From Variimorphobacter saccharofermentans (lineage in GTDB: Bacteria > Bacillota > Clostridia > Lachnospirales > Lachnospiraceae), in the NCBI RefSeq assembly GCF_014174405.1, contig NZ_JACEGA010000001.1:4004501-4068500 (forward strand): a stretch of DNA of 64,000 nucleotides, written 5' to 3'. This document shows, in pieces, positions 54,765 through 64,000 of this stretch. The stretch's first letter is position 1. Each line of letters opens with the position of its first letter. The notes under the pieces were generated by a model. The model searched no databases and was not told the origin of the DNA. It saw nothing but the letters and a program-made list of their open reading frames with translations. Position numbers and translations under genes: made by a program.

Positions 54765-55750
54765 TGTAGATAGTCCTCCGCAACTGACCATACCCGGCTT
54801 TGCTGTAATTCATGAAGGGAAATACCTAGATATCTTCCATCCGCTTGTGATTTGAGAGGTATTTTTATAATCCTGTCCTGAGCAATCGCTGCACCCGTTA
54901 CCTCCATCTGTCTGTTCCACTCTGTAAGCAAGGCCTTCTCATACTTTGAATTATTCCATGGAACTAATACCTCGTTGCTTTGCTTTAACAGCTCCATTAC
55001 TGCTTCCGAGTAAAAACTGATATAAAAGACCACAAGATCATACTCGGAGCTGGTTATCAGGCTTTGAATCCATTTGCGAACATCCTCTTTCGTTAAGGAC
55101 AGCAATTCAAAACCACAGGTGATACCTGATAATACGGACAGATTGCCGTGATACTGAACAAGGGATCTCATTTTTGTTATTGTGTCGGGATTTTCTTTCA
55201 GATAATAGATGAACTCAGATAGCGCAGAATTGTTATCACTCTCATTGCAACTACAAATATCTGTTGGAAGAAGCTCCATGGGAATAAATAGGACACTGCT
55301 ATGTTCCGACTGAAGCATACTGACAGACCAGGCGAAAGCTGTCTTTGACTCCTCAGGAACAGGAGAATGTATGGATATAATTTTGGTCTTGCCAGAGGGC
55401 TGCTGCCTGTGTAGTTCATTCTCCCATCTTCTGAAATAAGATATTGCCTTTGATATTACGCTTTGTACGGATTGATATTTAAAGATATAAAGCTTTTCAA
55501 AATCCTTTTCTTTGGACTGATCCTCTGTGAATTGAACAATTAGTTTCACATTATCCGGTGGTATATCATCTGTCCCCATATCCGTACCCAATAGTAGTAT
55601 GTCAATCAAGTGCTGTCGCAGATATTCCTGAAGACTTTCCGCTTTTGTAAAAATACAGATTTCATATTCAGGCTCATTCTTTTTAAAGAATTCCATAAAC
55701 CGCGTAGCATAACTGGTATCTCTGTCGTAAAGAGCCAGTACTTTTCTCAA
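54761..55750 (-). CDS. TadZ/CpaE-like protein with degenerate ATPase
   Basis: 330 residues from a TTG start at 55748-55750, nine bases after AGGAGG; the ATG at 55864 has no ribosome site and would add an unrelated hydrophobic tail. The N-terminus looks like a receiver domain (KVLALYDRDTSYATRFMEFF, DILLLGTD) and the rest like a MinD/ParA fold. The P-loop is lost: the expected KGGxGKT is replaced by HSPVPEESKTAFAW. TadZ proteins localise the Tad apparatus, and loss of ATPase residues is known among them. It is the first gene of the operon and overlaps tadA by four bases. Confidence 0.78.
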   Translation of the reverse strand: MRKVLALYDRDTSYATRFMEFFKKNEPEYEICIFTKAESLQEYLRQHLIDILLLGTDMGTDDIPPDNVKLIVQFTEDQSKEKDFEKLYIFKYQSVQSVISKAISYFRRWENELHRQQPSGKTKIISIHSPVPEESKTAFAWSVSMLQSEHSSVLFIPMELLPTDICSCNESDNNSALSEFIYYLKENPDTITKMRSLVQYHGNLSVLSGITCGFELLSLTKEDVRKWIQSLITSSEYDLVVFYISFYSEAVMELLKQSNEVLVPWNNSKYEKALLTEWNRQMEVTGAAIAQDRIIKIPLKSQADGRYLGISLHELQQSRVWSVAEDYLQ

Positions 55751-55870
55751 TATATCATTCCTCCTATTCTGAACTAAATGAAAATATGTGAGTAAATAAG
55801 AATATGAACAGATAACGATGATTGTTATGAAATTAAAACAGAAAAACATAGATATGTTGAACATGTGAAT

Positions 55871-55899
55871 ATCTTACAGCGGCATACTTTTATTGTCAA
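55871..55899 (-). promoter_or_regulatory. Tad operon promoter
   Basis: Perfect TTGACA (55894-55899), 17-base spacer and TAAGAT (55871-55876) on the minus strand, with a leader of about 115 bases before the TadZ-like start. The remaining 55900-56014 is AT-rich with nothing recognised. Confidence 0.75.
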
Positions 55900-56014
55900 T
55901 CAAAACTCTGTCTGTATTTACATCTTTGGTATATTATGATAAATAATTTCTTGTAAATTGTCTCTTTGCACAAGGCACATATCATTATCGACTTGCTGGT
56001 CTAAAGTAATATAA

Positions 56015-56044
56015 CGCAAAAAAGACTGGCATACACCAATCTTT
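56015..56044 (-). terminator. bofA terminator
   Basis: Stem AAAGATTGG/CCAGTCTTT (one mismatch, six-base loop) followed on the minus strand by TTTTTTGCG, 39 bases after the bofA stop. Confidence 0.7.
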
Positions 56045-56082
56045 ATAGGCAAAAATGCAACCATTTAGCGGTTATATAATTC

Positions 56083-56358
56083 TCATGCAGTGAAAAAATA
56101 GTATACGGCAAGCCCAAATAAAAGCAGAAAGCCTGGTAATCCAAGTAAACCGTTGGTAGCAACAGTCGCCGCATTAATTCCTACACTTATGGTGAAGCCC
56201 CTGCTCTTTAATACCATATTTAGCAAATAGATGGCCAATGTCCCCAAGCATGCACGGAGTGCAAAGTTCACAATCAGATCCGGTCTCTGCTTTATGACAC
56301 ATGCTAAAATGAATATCAGACATACTACTATCACAGTAATAAAAATAATATTCTCCAT
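56083..56358 (-). CDS. bofA: BofA-family protein (pro-sigma-K processing inhibitor)
   Basis: 91 residues with two or three membrane helices and the family C-terminus GINAATVATNGLLGLPGFLL. In Bacillus, BofA holds the SpoIVFB protease inactive until the forespore signal arrives; in clostridia the role is less clear. AAGGAGAG lies before the ATG. It is divergent from the yaaL-like gene. A spore former is further supported by spoIID in this window. Confidence 0.9.
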   Translation of the reverse strand: MENIIFITVIVVCLIFILACVIKQRPDLIVNFALRACLGTLAIYLLNMVLKSRGFTISVGINAATVATNGLLGLPGFLLLFGLAVYYFFTA

Positions 56359-56551
56359 ACAATCTCTCCTTCTTCGTAGTATGAAACTATCTGAAGCATC
56401 TGTTATCTCATTCTATCCGTATTAACACTTCCATTTGTACATCCCTTCACTACATTTATATACTCAATTATCCAATTTATGTTAATAAATAGAATAAAAG
56501 ACAATGAAATTGACTATACTAGTAAAAACTATATAGCGAGGATGGTGAAGT

Positions 56552-56770
56552 ATGCGATTGCTCTTTAAGAAGAAACCTCCGAAAGAAAATCTGTTGCTAA
56601 TAAACGAAATAAATAAAACCAAAATTGCTCTAGAGGCTGCCTATTCTAATTTTGAAAATGTAGTGGATCCGGATTTAATTGATAGCTGCATATATGAATT
56701 AAATGCTGTTCAAAATCGATATAAATACTTAATAAGACAGGCAAAAGCCTTGGATCAAAAATACTGCTAG
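56552..56770 (+). CDS. DUF2508 (YaaL-like) small protein
   Basis: 72 residues, mostly helical and charged, with the YaaL pattern LLINEINKTKIALEAAYSNF and VDPDLIDSCIYELNAVQNRY. Function is unknown, but in many Firmicutes yaaL lies beside bofA, as here, so the placement supports the call. A GCGAGGATGG ribosome site precedes the ATG. Confidence 0.87.
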   Translation: MRLLFKKKPPKENLLLINEINKTKIALEAAYSNFENVVDPDLIDSCIYELNAVQNRYKYLIRQAKALDQKYC

Positions 56771-56803
56771 AAAATTTTAGACTTTTTAAATCTACATGAA
56801 TTA

Positions 56804-56873
56804 AGCTGTCCCAACCTTCCATACCATGGAGTATTGTAATATAATACTCTAAGGTCCGGTGGTTGGGACAGCT
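56804..56873. terminator. Long structured hairpin, probable bidirectional terminator
   Basis: A perfect 13-bp outer stem AGCTGTCCCAACC with GGTTGGGACAGCT, plus inner CCTT/AAGG and GAGTATT/AATACTC stems. It lies between the convergent yaaL and fliS genes. It has no T tract, so it could equally be a remnant of a miniature element. Confidence 0.55.
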
Positions 56874-57039
56874 CGCTTCACTCTATAATTTCTCTTTTGT
56901 AGTTTATGTATTCTCTTTTGTTCTTAAAACTTTTATCAGTAGTACTCTATTTCCTTTTGTACCTTAAACTTAATGTGATAACTTTTGTACTCCAGCAGAA
57001 GCTACCAAAACGTTTCCGCTTTCTCTTTGGTAATGGCTT

Positions 57040-57519
57040 CTATGCAATGAACCCACGGTTTCGATCACTGGGATCGATATAAGTCTCATTTAAGGTACCT
57101 TTTCCGTAGGTTAAGCCCGCGTAAAGCTGTTGGGTATTGCGCATTACAGGTCCACTTTGATCCTGCTTGCTTACCTCTTCAAAGCCCACAAGCAGCTTTC
57201 TTAATACGACCTCAGCACTTTCCAGAGGTTCCGGATTTCTCTTAATGATCGCTGTAATAATTCGTTTATTCGTATAAAGATATAGATTTAACAGGTCATA
57301 GGAAAGGGCATAACCCATATCCAGTGCATTAATCAGCTCATTGATATATTTCTGTGCCTTCTTCAGTTCCTTATCAAATGTCGATAGGTCACCCATGTCA
57401 TAAGCCTCTTTTGCTTCCTCTATTTCCGTTAATATCATCTCATACAAAATAACTATCAGCTCACTCTTGGATGCTTGTGTCACTCTTGCTGTAAACGTCT
57501 GAATCGCTTCTTTTTTCAT
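57040..57519 (-). CDS. fliS: Flagellar export chaperone FliS
   Basis: 159 residues, somewhat longer than the usual 125-135. It is an all-helical chaperone that binds the C-terminus of flagellin and keeps it unfolded for export. Landmarks: FTARVTQASKSELIVILYEM near the N-terminus and INELINALDMGYALSYDLLN in the centre. The C-terminal 30 residues are an extension (YAGLTYGKGTLNETYIDPSD). GGAGG lies eight bases before the ATG. It follows the flagellin gene by 35 bases, so chaperone and client share a transcript. Confidence 0.88.
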   Translation of the reverse strand: MKKEAIQTFTARVTQASKSELIVILYEMILTEIEEAKEAYDMGDLSTFDKELKKAQKYINELINALDMGYALSYDLLNLYLYTNKRIITAIIKRNPEPLESAEVVLRKLLVGFEEVSKQDQSGPVMRNTQQLYAGLTYGKGTLNETYIDPSDRNRGFIA

Positions 57520-57554
57520 GAGTCATACCTCCTGCTCGGATCATTCCTCCCATA

Positions 57555-59102
57555 TTATTGCTGTAATAAGGATAGAATCATCTGAGGTCTCTGATTTGCC
57601 TGGGATAACATTGCTGTACCTGCTTGAGCTAATACGTTTTTCTGAGTATAATTTGCCATCTCTTCTGCCATATCCACATCTTCAATACGGGATAAGGATT
57701 CGGTCATGTTCTCTGAAGTAACATCCAGATTAGCAATAGAATGCTCCAGGCGGTTCTGGTATGCACCTAGCTTAGCACGAATTGCTGATACTTCATTAAC
57801 GGCATTGTCTAGTAAGGTAATTGCTTCCTCTGCACCATCCTGTGTACAGATATTCACCTTATCGATTCCTAATGTCTTCGGTGTTACCTTTGGTATTCTA
57901 ACGGACATGGTTTGTCCTTCATTTGCACCAATCTGTAAATCCATAGGGCCTGCGCTCAATACGGAAATTGTGATAAGCTCTAAGCCCGATCCGGGATCCG
58001 TAACATCAGCAGGCGTATCTCCCATATAACGATCATCAAAGGTGTTTCCTACAGTACCGGGAGCTACCTCGATTACCATTTTGAATCCACCCTTATCCTC
58101 AACTGTGATTTTATCCCCTCTTATGGATACTGTAGCAGTATTTTCATACAAGGAAGTGGGATCAATGGCTGCCTTACGGACAAGCTCTACTTTTGCATCA
58201 TATCCTACAGCAGTTTCCACCGTAGTTCTTAATCCAAATATAGACGCTAAATTAGCATTGTCACAATGCACCTCTATCTTTTCTCTGGAACCATAATCCT
58301 TACTAACGAAAATCAAACGGTCGCCAGAGGCAAATTCCTTACTTGCATATCCGGCAGTGTCTAAATTATCCGTTGTTGATGGTACTGCAGTATCATCTAT
58401 GGCAAATACATTAACATCAACCATGTCACATAGTGCTGTAAGCTTTGCCATTACCTCATCTATGGTATCGAATTCATTTATTTCTACAGATTCTCCATTT
58501 ACCGTAATTGTACCTGTCTGGGATGCTCCAATCGTTCCAGTTGCAGGGAAGGCTGTTACATCTCCTATTAGTACTGCCTGTCTGGGATCCTGCGTTATTT
58601 CCAGCTGATAATCTCCCACATTCACCGAATCGGATTGAGAGATTAGCTTCACCTTATCGTTATTAGAAAAGGACTTTCGATCAATATTTCCATCCAACAG
58701 TGTCATGGTATTGAATTCTGTTGTATCGGAAATTCTCTGAATTTCATTATTTAATTGATTAATTTCTGCCTGAATGGAGGCACGGTCATCCGCTGTATAG
58801 GTACCATTTGCAGCCTGTACTGCAAGCTCTCTCATTCTTTGGAGCATCGCTTCTACTTCTACCAACGCACCTTCAGCAGTCTGAATAACGGAAATACCGT
58901 CCGATGCATTTCGGGAAGCCTGGTCCAGTCCTGCGATCTGTGTTCTCATTTTCTCTGAAATTGCTAATCCCGCTGCATCATCTGCAGCACTGTTAATACG
59001 GTAACCTGAAGATAATCTCTCTAAGCTTTTATCCAGCTTCAGATTTGTTCTGGATAGCTGGTTATTCGCTTTTAATGCGGAAATGTTATGATTAATTCTC
59101 AT
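57555..59102 (-). CDS. hag: Flagellin
   Basis: 515 residues. The conserved D0/D1 ends are intact: MRINHNISALKANNQLSRTN at the start and NVLAQAGTAMLSQANQRPQM, ILSLLQQ at the end. The middle 250 residues form a variable surface region with beta-rich domains. No cysteine-rich or protease insert was seen. The ribosome site is weak (AAAGG fifteen bases and GGGTGA six bases before the ATG). No clear sigma-28 promoter was found in the 156-base gap upstream. Confidence 0.97.
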   Translation of the reverse strand: MRINHNISALKANNQLSRTNLKLDKSLERLSSGYRINSAADDAAGLAISEKMRTQIAGLDQASRNASDGISVIQTAEGALVEVEAMLQRMRELAVQAANGTYTADDRASIQAEINQLNNEIQRISDTTEFNTMTLLDGNIDRKSFSNNDKVKLISQSDSVNVGDYQLEITQDPRQAVLIGDVTAFPATGTIGASQTGTITVNGESVEINEFDTIDEVMAKLTALCDMVDVNVFAIDDTAVPSTTDNLDTAGYASKEFASGDRLIFVSKDYGSREKIEVHCDNANLASIFGLRTTVETAVGYDAKVELVRKAAIDPTSLYENTATVSIRGDKITVEDKGGFKMVIEVAPGTVGNTFDDRYMGDTPADVTDPGSGLELITISVLSAGPMDLQIGANEGQTMSVRIPKVTPKTLGIDKVNICTQDGAEEAITLLDNAVNEVSAIRAKLGAYQNRLEHSIANLDVTSENMTESLSRIEDVDMAEEMANYTQKNVLAQAGTAMLSQANQRPQMILSLLQQ

Positions 59103-59258
59103 GTAAAATCACCCATACCTTTCTGTTATTGCTGCCATCTCCCTCCCTGTTATGATGGTTCGCATTATTTTTCTTTTGCTTTATCTGCCCGTATCCCGTC
59201 CACCTCCATGTGGTAGGATACCTCTATATTAGTCAATAAATATTTTTGATTTATGATT

Positions 59259-62200
59259 CTACTGCTCGGACAGGTGTACCATCCGCACAACAGATTTAGC
59301 GATACGATATAGGGTACGCTCCGTATCAGCTGTTATCGTATTGTTCGTATCCTCATCGGATATCTGAAAACGATAGGAATCGTTATCCTTTTGTTGTAAG
59401 CCAAAGTTTACTTGCTTAATTGCAATATTGCTTTCTTCTGCTGTATGCTCCAGTACGGATATATTCTCCTGAAGTCGGGATAATCCTTCCCTGCTATCAC
59501 TACTGATAAATCCACTCAGTGTCTGATCCTTAAGGGAAAACTCCGCCTTCATATTACCTAGCTGTTCGGATCGAATTGTAACAGATAATTTGCCGGTATC
59601 ACGAGCGCCTCGAATAATGGTCAAATTCATATTCGTAACACCCTTCTCTGTCTCAATTGGTATCTGATAGAATTCTTTCGAAGCCATTTTTCGTAGAAAT
59701 GTAATCTGCTGTCCGATACTTTTTAACTCTGCCAATCGACGACTGTCAATCTTCTCTTCGGAACAAGCTCGTTCCACTACTTCTTTAGCATTCGCCTCTA
59801 ACTGCGCATAGGCATTCTCCATAGAAGACTTATCAATCAATGTATCGGAAATATCGTCAGTTTCCTTAAGATTATTTTGCAAGTTTTCGTCGATATTTTC
59901 CTGTTCCAGTTTCTTTAGCTTTGTAATCGCTGATTCACCACTACTTAAAATATGATTGGCCATCACAATATGAAGTGGTGTGGCCGGTACCTGAAAATCG
60001 TTCAGGAACCGAATTGCCTGTTCACTGTTCTTACAGAGTGTACGGATTTGGTTCACGGTATCCGTGTAAGCCTCATATTCCGTTGAATCTTTGCTGTCCA
60101 CTGATTTTACCTGCTCCCAAAGCTTTTCAATCGGTATGCTCTTTATAGAATTCCAGATACCTTCTTCCACAGGCTCCTGCAACTGTGCAGGAAGAATCTC
60201 ACTTCCTGATGCTTCTGTCTGATACAGAAGCTCCTGAATGCTTTGCAGCTTACCGGGTGATACTTGCTCTGCAATATCCTTCAGCATCTGATTCATATAC
60301 TCGATCTGCTCTGCAACGGCTTCTCTTCTGGTATCATCCGAAGGATTCTGCTCATCTTTATTTTGTAAAGCCGAAAGCTGGTCCGTAATGGTTTCCCCTT
60401 CTCTTGATACTGACTGAAGTGTACCGAATTCATCATCAATAATTGCATCCAGTCTTCCCTTTTTACCTGTCCGCACTGCACTAAGAAGATGCTCCAGGGT
60501 AACCTCTCTTCCGGAATTAATTACAGCACCCAGAGCTGCTCCGTCAGTTTTTTCCACATTGTACAGTAAACGATATATTCCAATATACGATTTTCTTTCC
60601 TCCGGGGTAATCTCGTTGGATTTTTCCAGCTTTATCAAGTAGTTGCTGTATCTCTCCTCTGAGGTGATACCCTGTTCCTCCCTGATACGGTCTATTACCT
60701 GATTCAGCTCTGATATCGGCATATTTAAGGGATTGAGTCCCTCTTTTATCATGGAAACCGTTACCTGAGGATGCAAATTCCTCATCATCCGGTTGACTTC
60801 CATATCATAAGCCTTTATCTGGTTGACGGATTGCTGGTTAATCTCCATATTATTATAGCCCAGAATTCGAACTGCTCTCTGGTTTTGCTCTGTATTCTCA
60901 ATGTTAAGCTCTGCAAGCAGGCCATCCATGTTCCGAAACGCTTTTTGAATGGAATCTCCATACTCTGCATTGGGAACGGTCATTAAAGCGTCATATGCTG
61001 TCCCTGCTCTATCCAACTTGGCCTGCAGCTGATTTCCATCTGTTAAGAGGCTTGGAATCGTCTGTTCCTTTCGCTGGGATAAGGTACTTCCCAGTACATA
61101 GCTTGGCACCCATTGCAGTCTTTGAACACTTTGTGTTGTATCCCGAAGTATTTGAACGGACTCCTCGGATACCTCCACATTCTGCTCCTGCAATAGCTCC
61201 TTGTAGTAATTATTCTCCAGTTCTCTTAAAGCCTCTACTACCTCCTCCAGTTTTTTTAGCTCAATGGAGAATCCCTTCTTCTCAAGCTGTGCCGCTGCTT
61301 CGTAGGTCATCTTCAATCGGATTTCTTCCAGCTGACGACGTGCCTTTATTTCTTCAAAACGATAATCCCTGCCATCTATTGCAGCTGCTGTTTCTTGTAT
61401 AGCTTCTCCTGCTGTAGAGGAGAATTCTTCTGTCTCCACTTCTTCGGATGCATCCGATCTCTTTGCGGAAAGACCCTCCTGTATAGCTAGTAATCGTTTA
61501 ATTGTGATATCCGAATCTTCTCTTACTGCCTGGGATATAACTTCCTCACTGATGTTTTGAAGCTGATCAACCGTATCCCGTAAAGCAGAATACTCTGATG
61601 TGTATAGGGATACATTCTTAGGTGCGATACCCTGCTTCATACTGTCAATAATATTATCCAGCACCGCATCCTTGTTCATATTATTCTTAATCTCATCCAA
61701 AGCTTTTTTCTGGGCATAGCTTTCCTTCGTAACAGGCAGGTTATTACTAAGCAGCCATTTCGCAGTCTCCACATTATCAGCATTAACCGGATATCCGGCT
61801 TCCCGAATGACCTCCTGAACCTGGGAGGAAAGCTCCTTCCATGCTTCATCCGATATGTTTGTTGTGTTTTTTGCAGCTTTACTGCCGCTATAATAAGCTT
61901 TGTATATATTGGCTATGGTGGGCTCTAAATCCTGAGCTATAAGATACTGCATGGTTTTATCATCCATATTTGCAGATACACTGCTTTGCTCAAGAGCCAT
62001 TTTGATGGATTGTATATTTTCCGATGTCACAGGAAGATTAGCCTCTTTGAGTCTTTTTTCTATCTCTTGCTCCATTGACGAAGACTGTCCATATGATTTC
62101 TGCATTCCGGCTGCTGCCAGCTCATAGGAATTGCTTTCTGACTTCACCTTATCTAAGGCATTCATTATTCCCACTACGGTTAAGGAATCCACCATAATTC

Positions 62201-62681
62201 CGTTCTTCTCCAGCAGCATACAATCCTGCTCTGTCAGGCGAATACCGATCTCTTCTAACTTATCTTTCATATCAAGTATCGCTTTTTCTCTCTCCGCCTG
62301 CTTTGCATTCTTGTCTTTTCTATCAAGTATGTAATCCTTGTCCGGTTCCTGGACTCTTGTTGCAGTTAATGTATTCTGGTTATCCTCAGACAGGGAATCT
62401 AACAGCTTTAATTCAACCTCATTGTCTGATGCCTTTATAACCTCGAACGTCTTAACTTCACCACGAACGGCATTTTTTAAGATATCCTTTGATACTGTGA
62501 TTCTTTCACCCTGAATATCAAGGGTAACATCCTCATCCACTGATAATACGGTACCCGAAATCAACTGTCCCTTACTCAAGCGGGACAGATTATTATCGCT
62601 CTTATTCTTAACCGTAAATTTAGCGGCATTTGATATGTCCGCCAGCTTATAGTTCTCTTCTCTTGCAACTTTATAATCCAT
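59259..62681 (-). CDS. Giant FliK-like protein (DUF6240 type)
   Basis: 1140 residues, largely helical and rich in Glu, Lys and Gln. It begins with a small beta domain (GQLISGTVLSVDEDVTLDIQ), contains many repeated helical segments of about 60 residues (LPVTSENIQSIKMALEQSSV, YPVNADNVETAKWLLSNNLP) and ends in a domain resembling the FliK hook-length-control C-terminus (LSVTIRSEQLGNMKAEFSLK, then DQTLSGFISSDSREGLSRLQ). The size and the place just upstream of flagellin suggest a flagellar hook-length or export regulator. The assignment is by resemblance. Confidence 0.78.
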   Translation of the reverse strand: MDYKVAREENYKLADISNAAKFTVKNKSDNNLSRLSKGQLISGTVLSVDEDVTLDIQGERITVSKDILKNAVRGEVKTFEVIKASDNEVELKLLDSLSEDNQNTLTATRVQEPDKDYILDRKDKNAKQAEREKAILDMKDKLEEIGIRLTEQDCMLLEKNGIMVDSLTVVGIMNALDKVKSESNSYELAAAGMQKSYGQSSSMEQEIEKRLKEANLPVTSENIQSIKMALEQSSVSANMDDKTMQYLIAQDLEPTIANIYKAYYSGSKAAKNTTNISDEAWKELSSQVQEVIREAGYPVNADNVETAKWLLSNNLPVTKESYAQKKALDEIKNNMNKDAVLDNIIDSMKQGIAPKNVSLYTSEYSALRDTVDQLQNISEEVISQAVREDSDITIKRLLAIQEGLSAKRSDASEEVETEEFSSTAGEAIQETAAAIDGRDYRFEEIKARRQLEEIRLKMTYEAAAQLEKKGFSIELKKLEEVVEALRELENNYYKELLQEQNVEVSEESVQILRDTTQSVQRLQWVPSYVLGSTLSQRKEQTIPSLLTDGNQLQAKLDRAGTAYDALMTVPNAEYGDSIQKAFRNMDGLLAELNIENTEQNQRAVRILGYNNMEINQQSVNQIKAYDMEVNRMMRNLHPQVTVSMIKEGLNPLNMPISELNQVIDRIREEQGITSEERYSNYLIKLEKSNEITPEERKSYIGIYRLLYNVEKTDGAALGAVINSGREVTLEHLLSAVRTGKKGRLDAIIDDEFGTLQSVSREGETITDQLSALQNKDEQNPSDDTRREAVAEQIEYMNQMLKDIAEQVSPGKLQSIQELLYQTEASGSEILPAQLQEPVEEGIWNSIKSIPIEKLWEQVKSVDSKDSTEYEAYTDTVNQIRTLCKNSEQAIRFLNDFQVPATPLHIVMANHILSSGESAITKLKKLEQENIDENLQNNLKETDDISDTLIDKSSMENAYAQLEANAKEVVERACSEEKIDSRRLAELKSIGQQITFLRKMASKEFYQIPIETEKGVTNMNLTIIRGARDTGKLSVTIRSEQLGNMKAEFSLKDQTLSGFISSDSREGLSRLQENISVLEHTAEESNIAIKQVNFGLQQKDNDSYRFQISDEDTNNTITADTERTLYRIAKSVVRMVHLSEQ

Positions 62682-62979
62682 AGTGTCCTTTTCCCCGTTT
62701 CAAGCGCTTCCCTGCGTATATTCTCTATCCTTAGCCATTCTATTTAAACAAATATTATATCTTACTTACTACAGACTGTTACGAGTAATATTTCGGTCGA
62801 ACCATGTAAAAACTTAACCTTTCATGAGGTATTGAGGAAAAATTCATTGTACTACTTCTTACCTGGTATCTCCTCGAATAAACATAAAATAACTAAGAAT
62901 ATTACATGATCAATCGCAAGCAACTCCTATATAAGACTTTTGCTTCGTATTAACTGCCATTGGCAGAATGGAGGATACT

Positions 62980-64000
62980 ATGTTGAGAAAATGTTGTCGC
63001 ATTATTGTTATATTAGGCCTGGTACTTAACTTTATTATTCTTGGAATGGGATGTAATACTCAGGATAAAATAGAAACAGAGCAAAAGCAGTTCGATTCCT
63101 TTCTAAACGATATCTTTATTCAGGAGGTACAAACGGATTCTCTTTCCCTGAACTACTCTCTGGCTAATCCCGAGCATTTTGGAATTCAGACGACAAATGC
63201 AACCCTTGGGGAATATGGCATAGAACAGATGAATAAAAAGCTATTTCTTTCGGAGAATTATCTTAAGCGTTTATTGTCCTTTCGCTATCAGCTTCTATCC
63301 CCGAAGCAAAAATTAACCTATGATATCCTTCGGGAATACTATACTCTTGATCTGAATTTTGGAGATTTTCTATATTATAATGAATGTCTTGGTCCAACAA
63401 CCGGTATTCAGGCTCAGCTGCCGATTCTTCTTGCTGAGTACAGCTTTTATGATAAGAAGGACATTGAAGAATATCTTCGCTTACTCCCTTGTGTTTACGA
63501 CTATTTTGAGGATATCGCTGAATATGAAAGGCAAAAAGCGGAACACGGGCTATTTATGAACGACCGTGTTGCTAGCCGAATTATTAACCAATGTAAAGCA
63601 TTTATTTCTGATCCAGAGAGTAACTTTCTAATTGAATATTTTAACGAGAAAATAGCAGGCTATAAAGGCTTAACGGAAAGTGAGATTATCTCCTATCAGG
63701 CCATTAACCGAGAAGCCGTATTACATAAGGTCATTCCTGCCTATGAAATGCTGATTAACACTTTAGTCGAATTAAAGGGTAGCGGTCTCAATGAGGCCGG
63801 TCTTTATTACTATCCAAAAGGCCAGACCTATTATGAGTATCTGGCAAAATATAAAACCGGCTCCTCTAAAAGTATGGAGGAAATGGCTGATATGCTGCAA
63901 GACGCCATTGGAAAAGGTATCGCGGATATCACAGCTCTCACTATGACAGATTCCTCAATAATTGATAAGTATCTTGAATTTTCCTCCTTCCCGATAACTA
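62980..64000 (+). CDS. DUF885-family lipoprotein, N-terminal part
   Basis: 340 codons are present and the frame runs off the right edge. ATG 62980 follows GGAGG. A leader (IIVILGLVLNFIILGMGC) ends in a lipobox-like Cys. The following residues match the start of DUF885 proteins (QFDSFLNDIFIQEVQTDSLS, LNYSLANPEHFGI; later LGPTTGIQAQLPILLAEYSF). These are putative metallopeptidase-like surface proteins. The zinc-binding part would lie beyond the window. The 62682-62979 gap shows only a short CTGCCA/TGGCAG hairpin. Confidence 0.85.
   Translation, partial: MLRKCCRIIVILGLVLNFIILGMGCNTQDKIETEQKQFDSFLNDIFIQEVQTDSLSLNYSLANPEHFGIQTTNATLGEYGIEQMNKKLFLSENYLKRLLSFRYQLLSPKQKLTYDILREYYTLDLNFGDFLYYNECLGPTTGIQAQLPILLAEYSFYDKKDIEEYLRLLPCVYDYFEDIAEYERQKAEHGLFMNDRVASRIINQCKAFISDPESNFLIEYFNEKIAGYKGLTESEIISYQAINREAVLHKVIPAYEMLINTLVELKGSGLNEAGLYYYPKGQTYYEYLAKYKTGSSKSMEEMADMLQDAIGKGIADITALTMTDSSIIDKYLEFSSFPIT

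Noticed and set aside
59103..59258. Sigma-28 promoter for flagellin
   Set aside because: The best match (TAAA-N16-GCGAACCA) deviates too much from TAAA-N15-GCCGATAA to support a call.

Overview
The window looks like a chromosomal segment of a low-GC, motile, spore-forming anaerobic Firmicute, most likely from the Lachnospiraceae (Clostridium cluster XIVa, in the style of Lachnoclostridium phytofermentans). The signs are a one-chain pyruvate:ferredoxin oxidoreductase (nifJ), sporulation genes (SpoIID, BofA), flagellin with FliS and a FliK-like giant protein, a Firmicute-type Tad pilus operon, and strong AGGAGG ribosome sites. I saw no rRNA, tRNA, CRISPR array or phage genes. The species is an inference.

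Layout. Positions 1-3.1 kb hold the end of a nitrate/sulfonate/taurine-type ABC importer, an aldose 1-epimerase and a LacI regulator broken by an amber codon. Positions 3.1-6.6 kb hold a 1147-residue secreted beta-helix protein. Decayed acetyltransferase scraps then lead to a pair of ABC exporter half-transporters (7.2-10.9 kb) whose best start lies upstream of an A9 tract in the wrong frame. Small exported or hypothetical proteins and a transglutaminase-like protein follow (11-13.7 kb). Next come a two-component pair, a chemoreceptor, nifJ and a second chemoreceptor with a LytS-like membrane sensor (13.8-24.2 kb). A bacterial Staygreen (Mg-dechelatase-like) protein and spoIID come next, then a MoxR/DUF58/transglutaminase operon (26.5-31.1 kb), mtnN, a three-gene ABC-2 exporter, a serine hydrolase, a TSCPD protein with murG, a HIT protein, a soluble histidine kinase, a flavodoxin-SCP2 fusion, a rhomboid protease and glpK.

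Positions 44.4-55.9 kb form a ten-gene Tad/Flp pilus operon read leftwards from a strong promoter near 55.9 kb: TadZ-like, TadA ATPase, two TadB/C platform proteins, Flp pilin, a DUF5702/TadG-like protein, two TadE-like pseudopilins, the prepilin peptidase and an FHA protein. BofA and YaaL follow, then fliS, flagellin, the FliK-like protein and the start of a DUF885 lipoprotein.

The most unusual content is non-coding. A family of nested palindromic repeats occurs at 31.3-31.8, 38.4-38.7 and 44.3-44.4 kb. It is built from a conserved apical hairpin and core arms that change sequence but keep pairing. A second family of about 195-bp giant hairpins lies at 22.4 and 25.2 kb. A third, unrelated palindrome interrupts the Tad operon at 48.2 kb.
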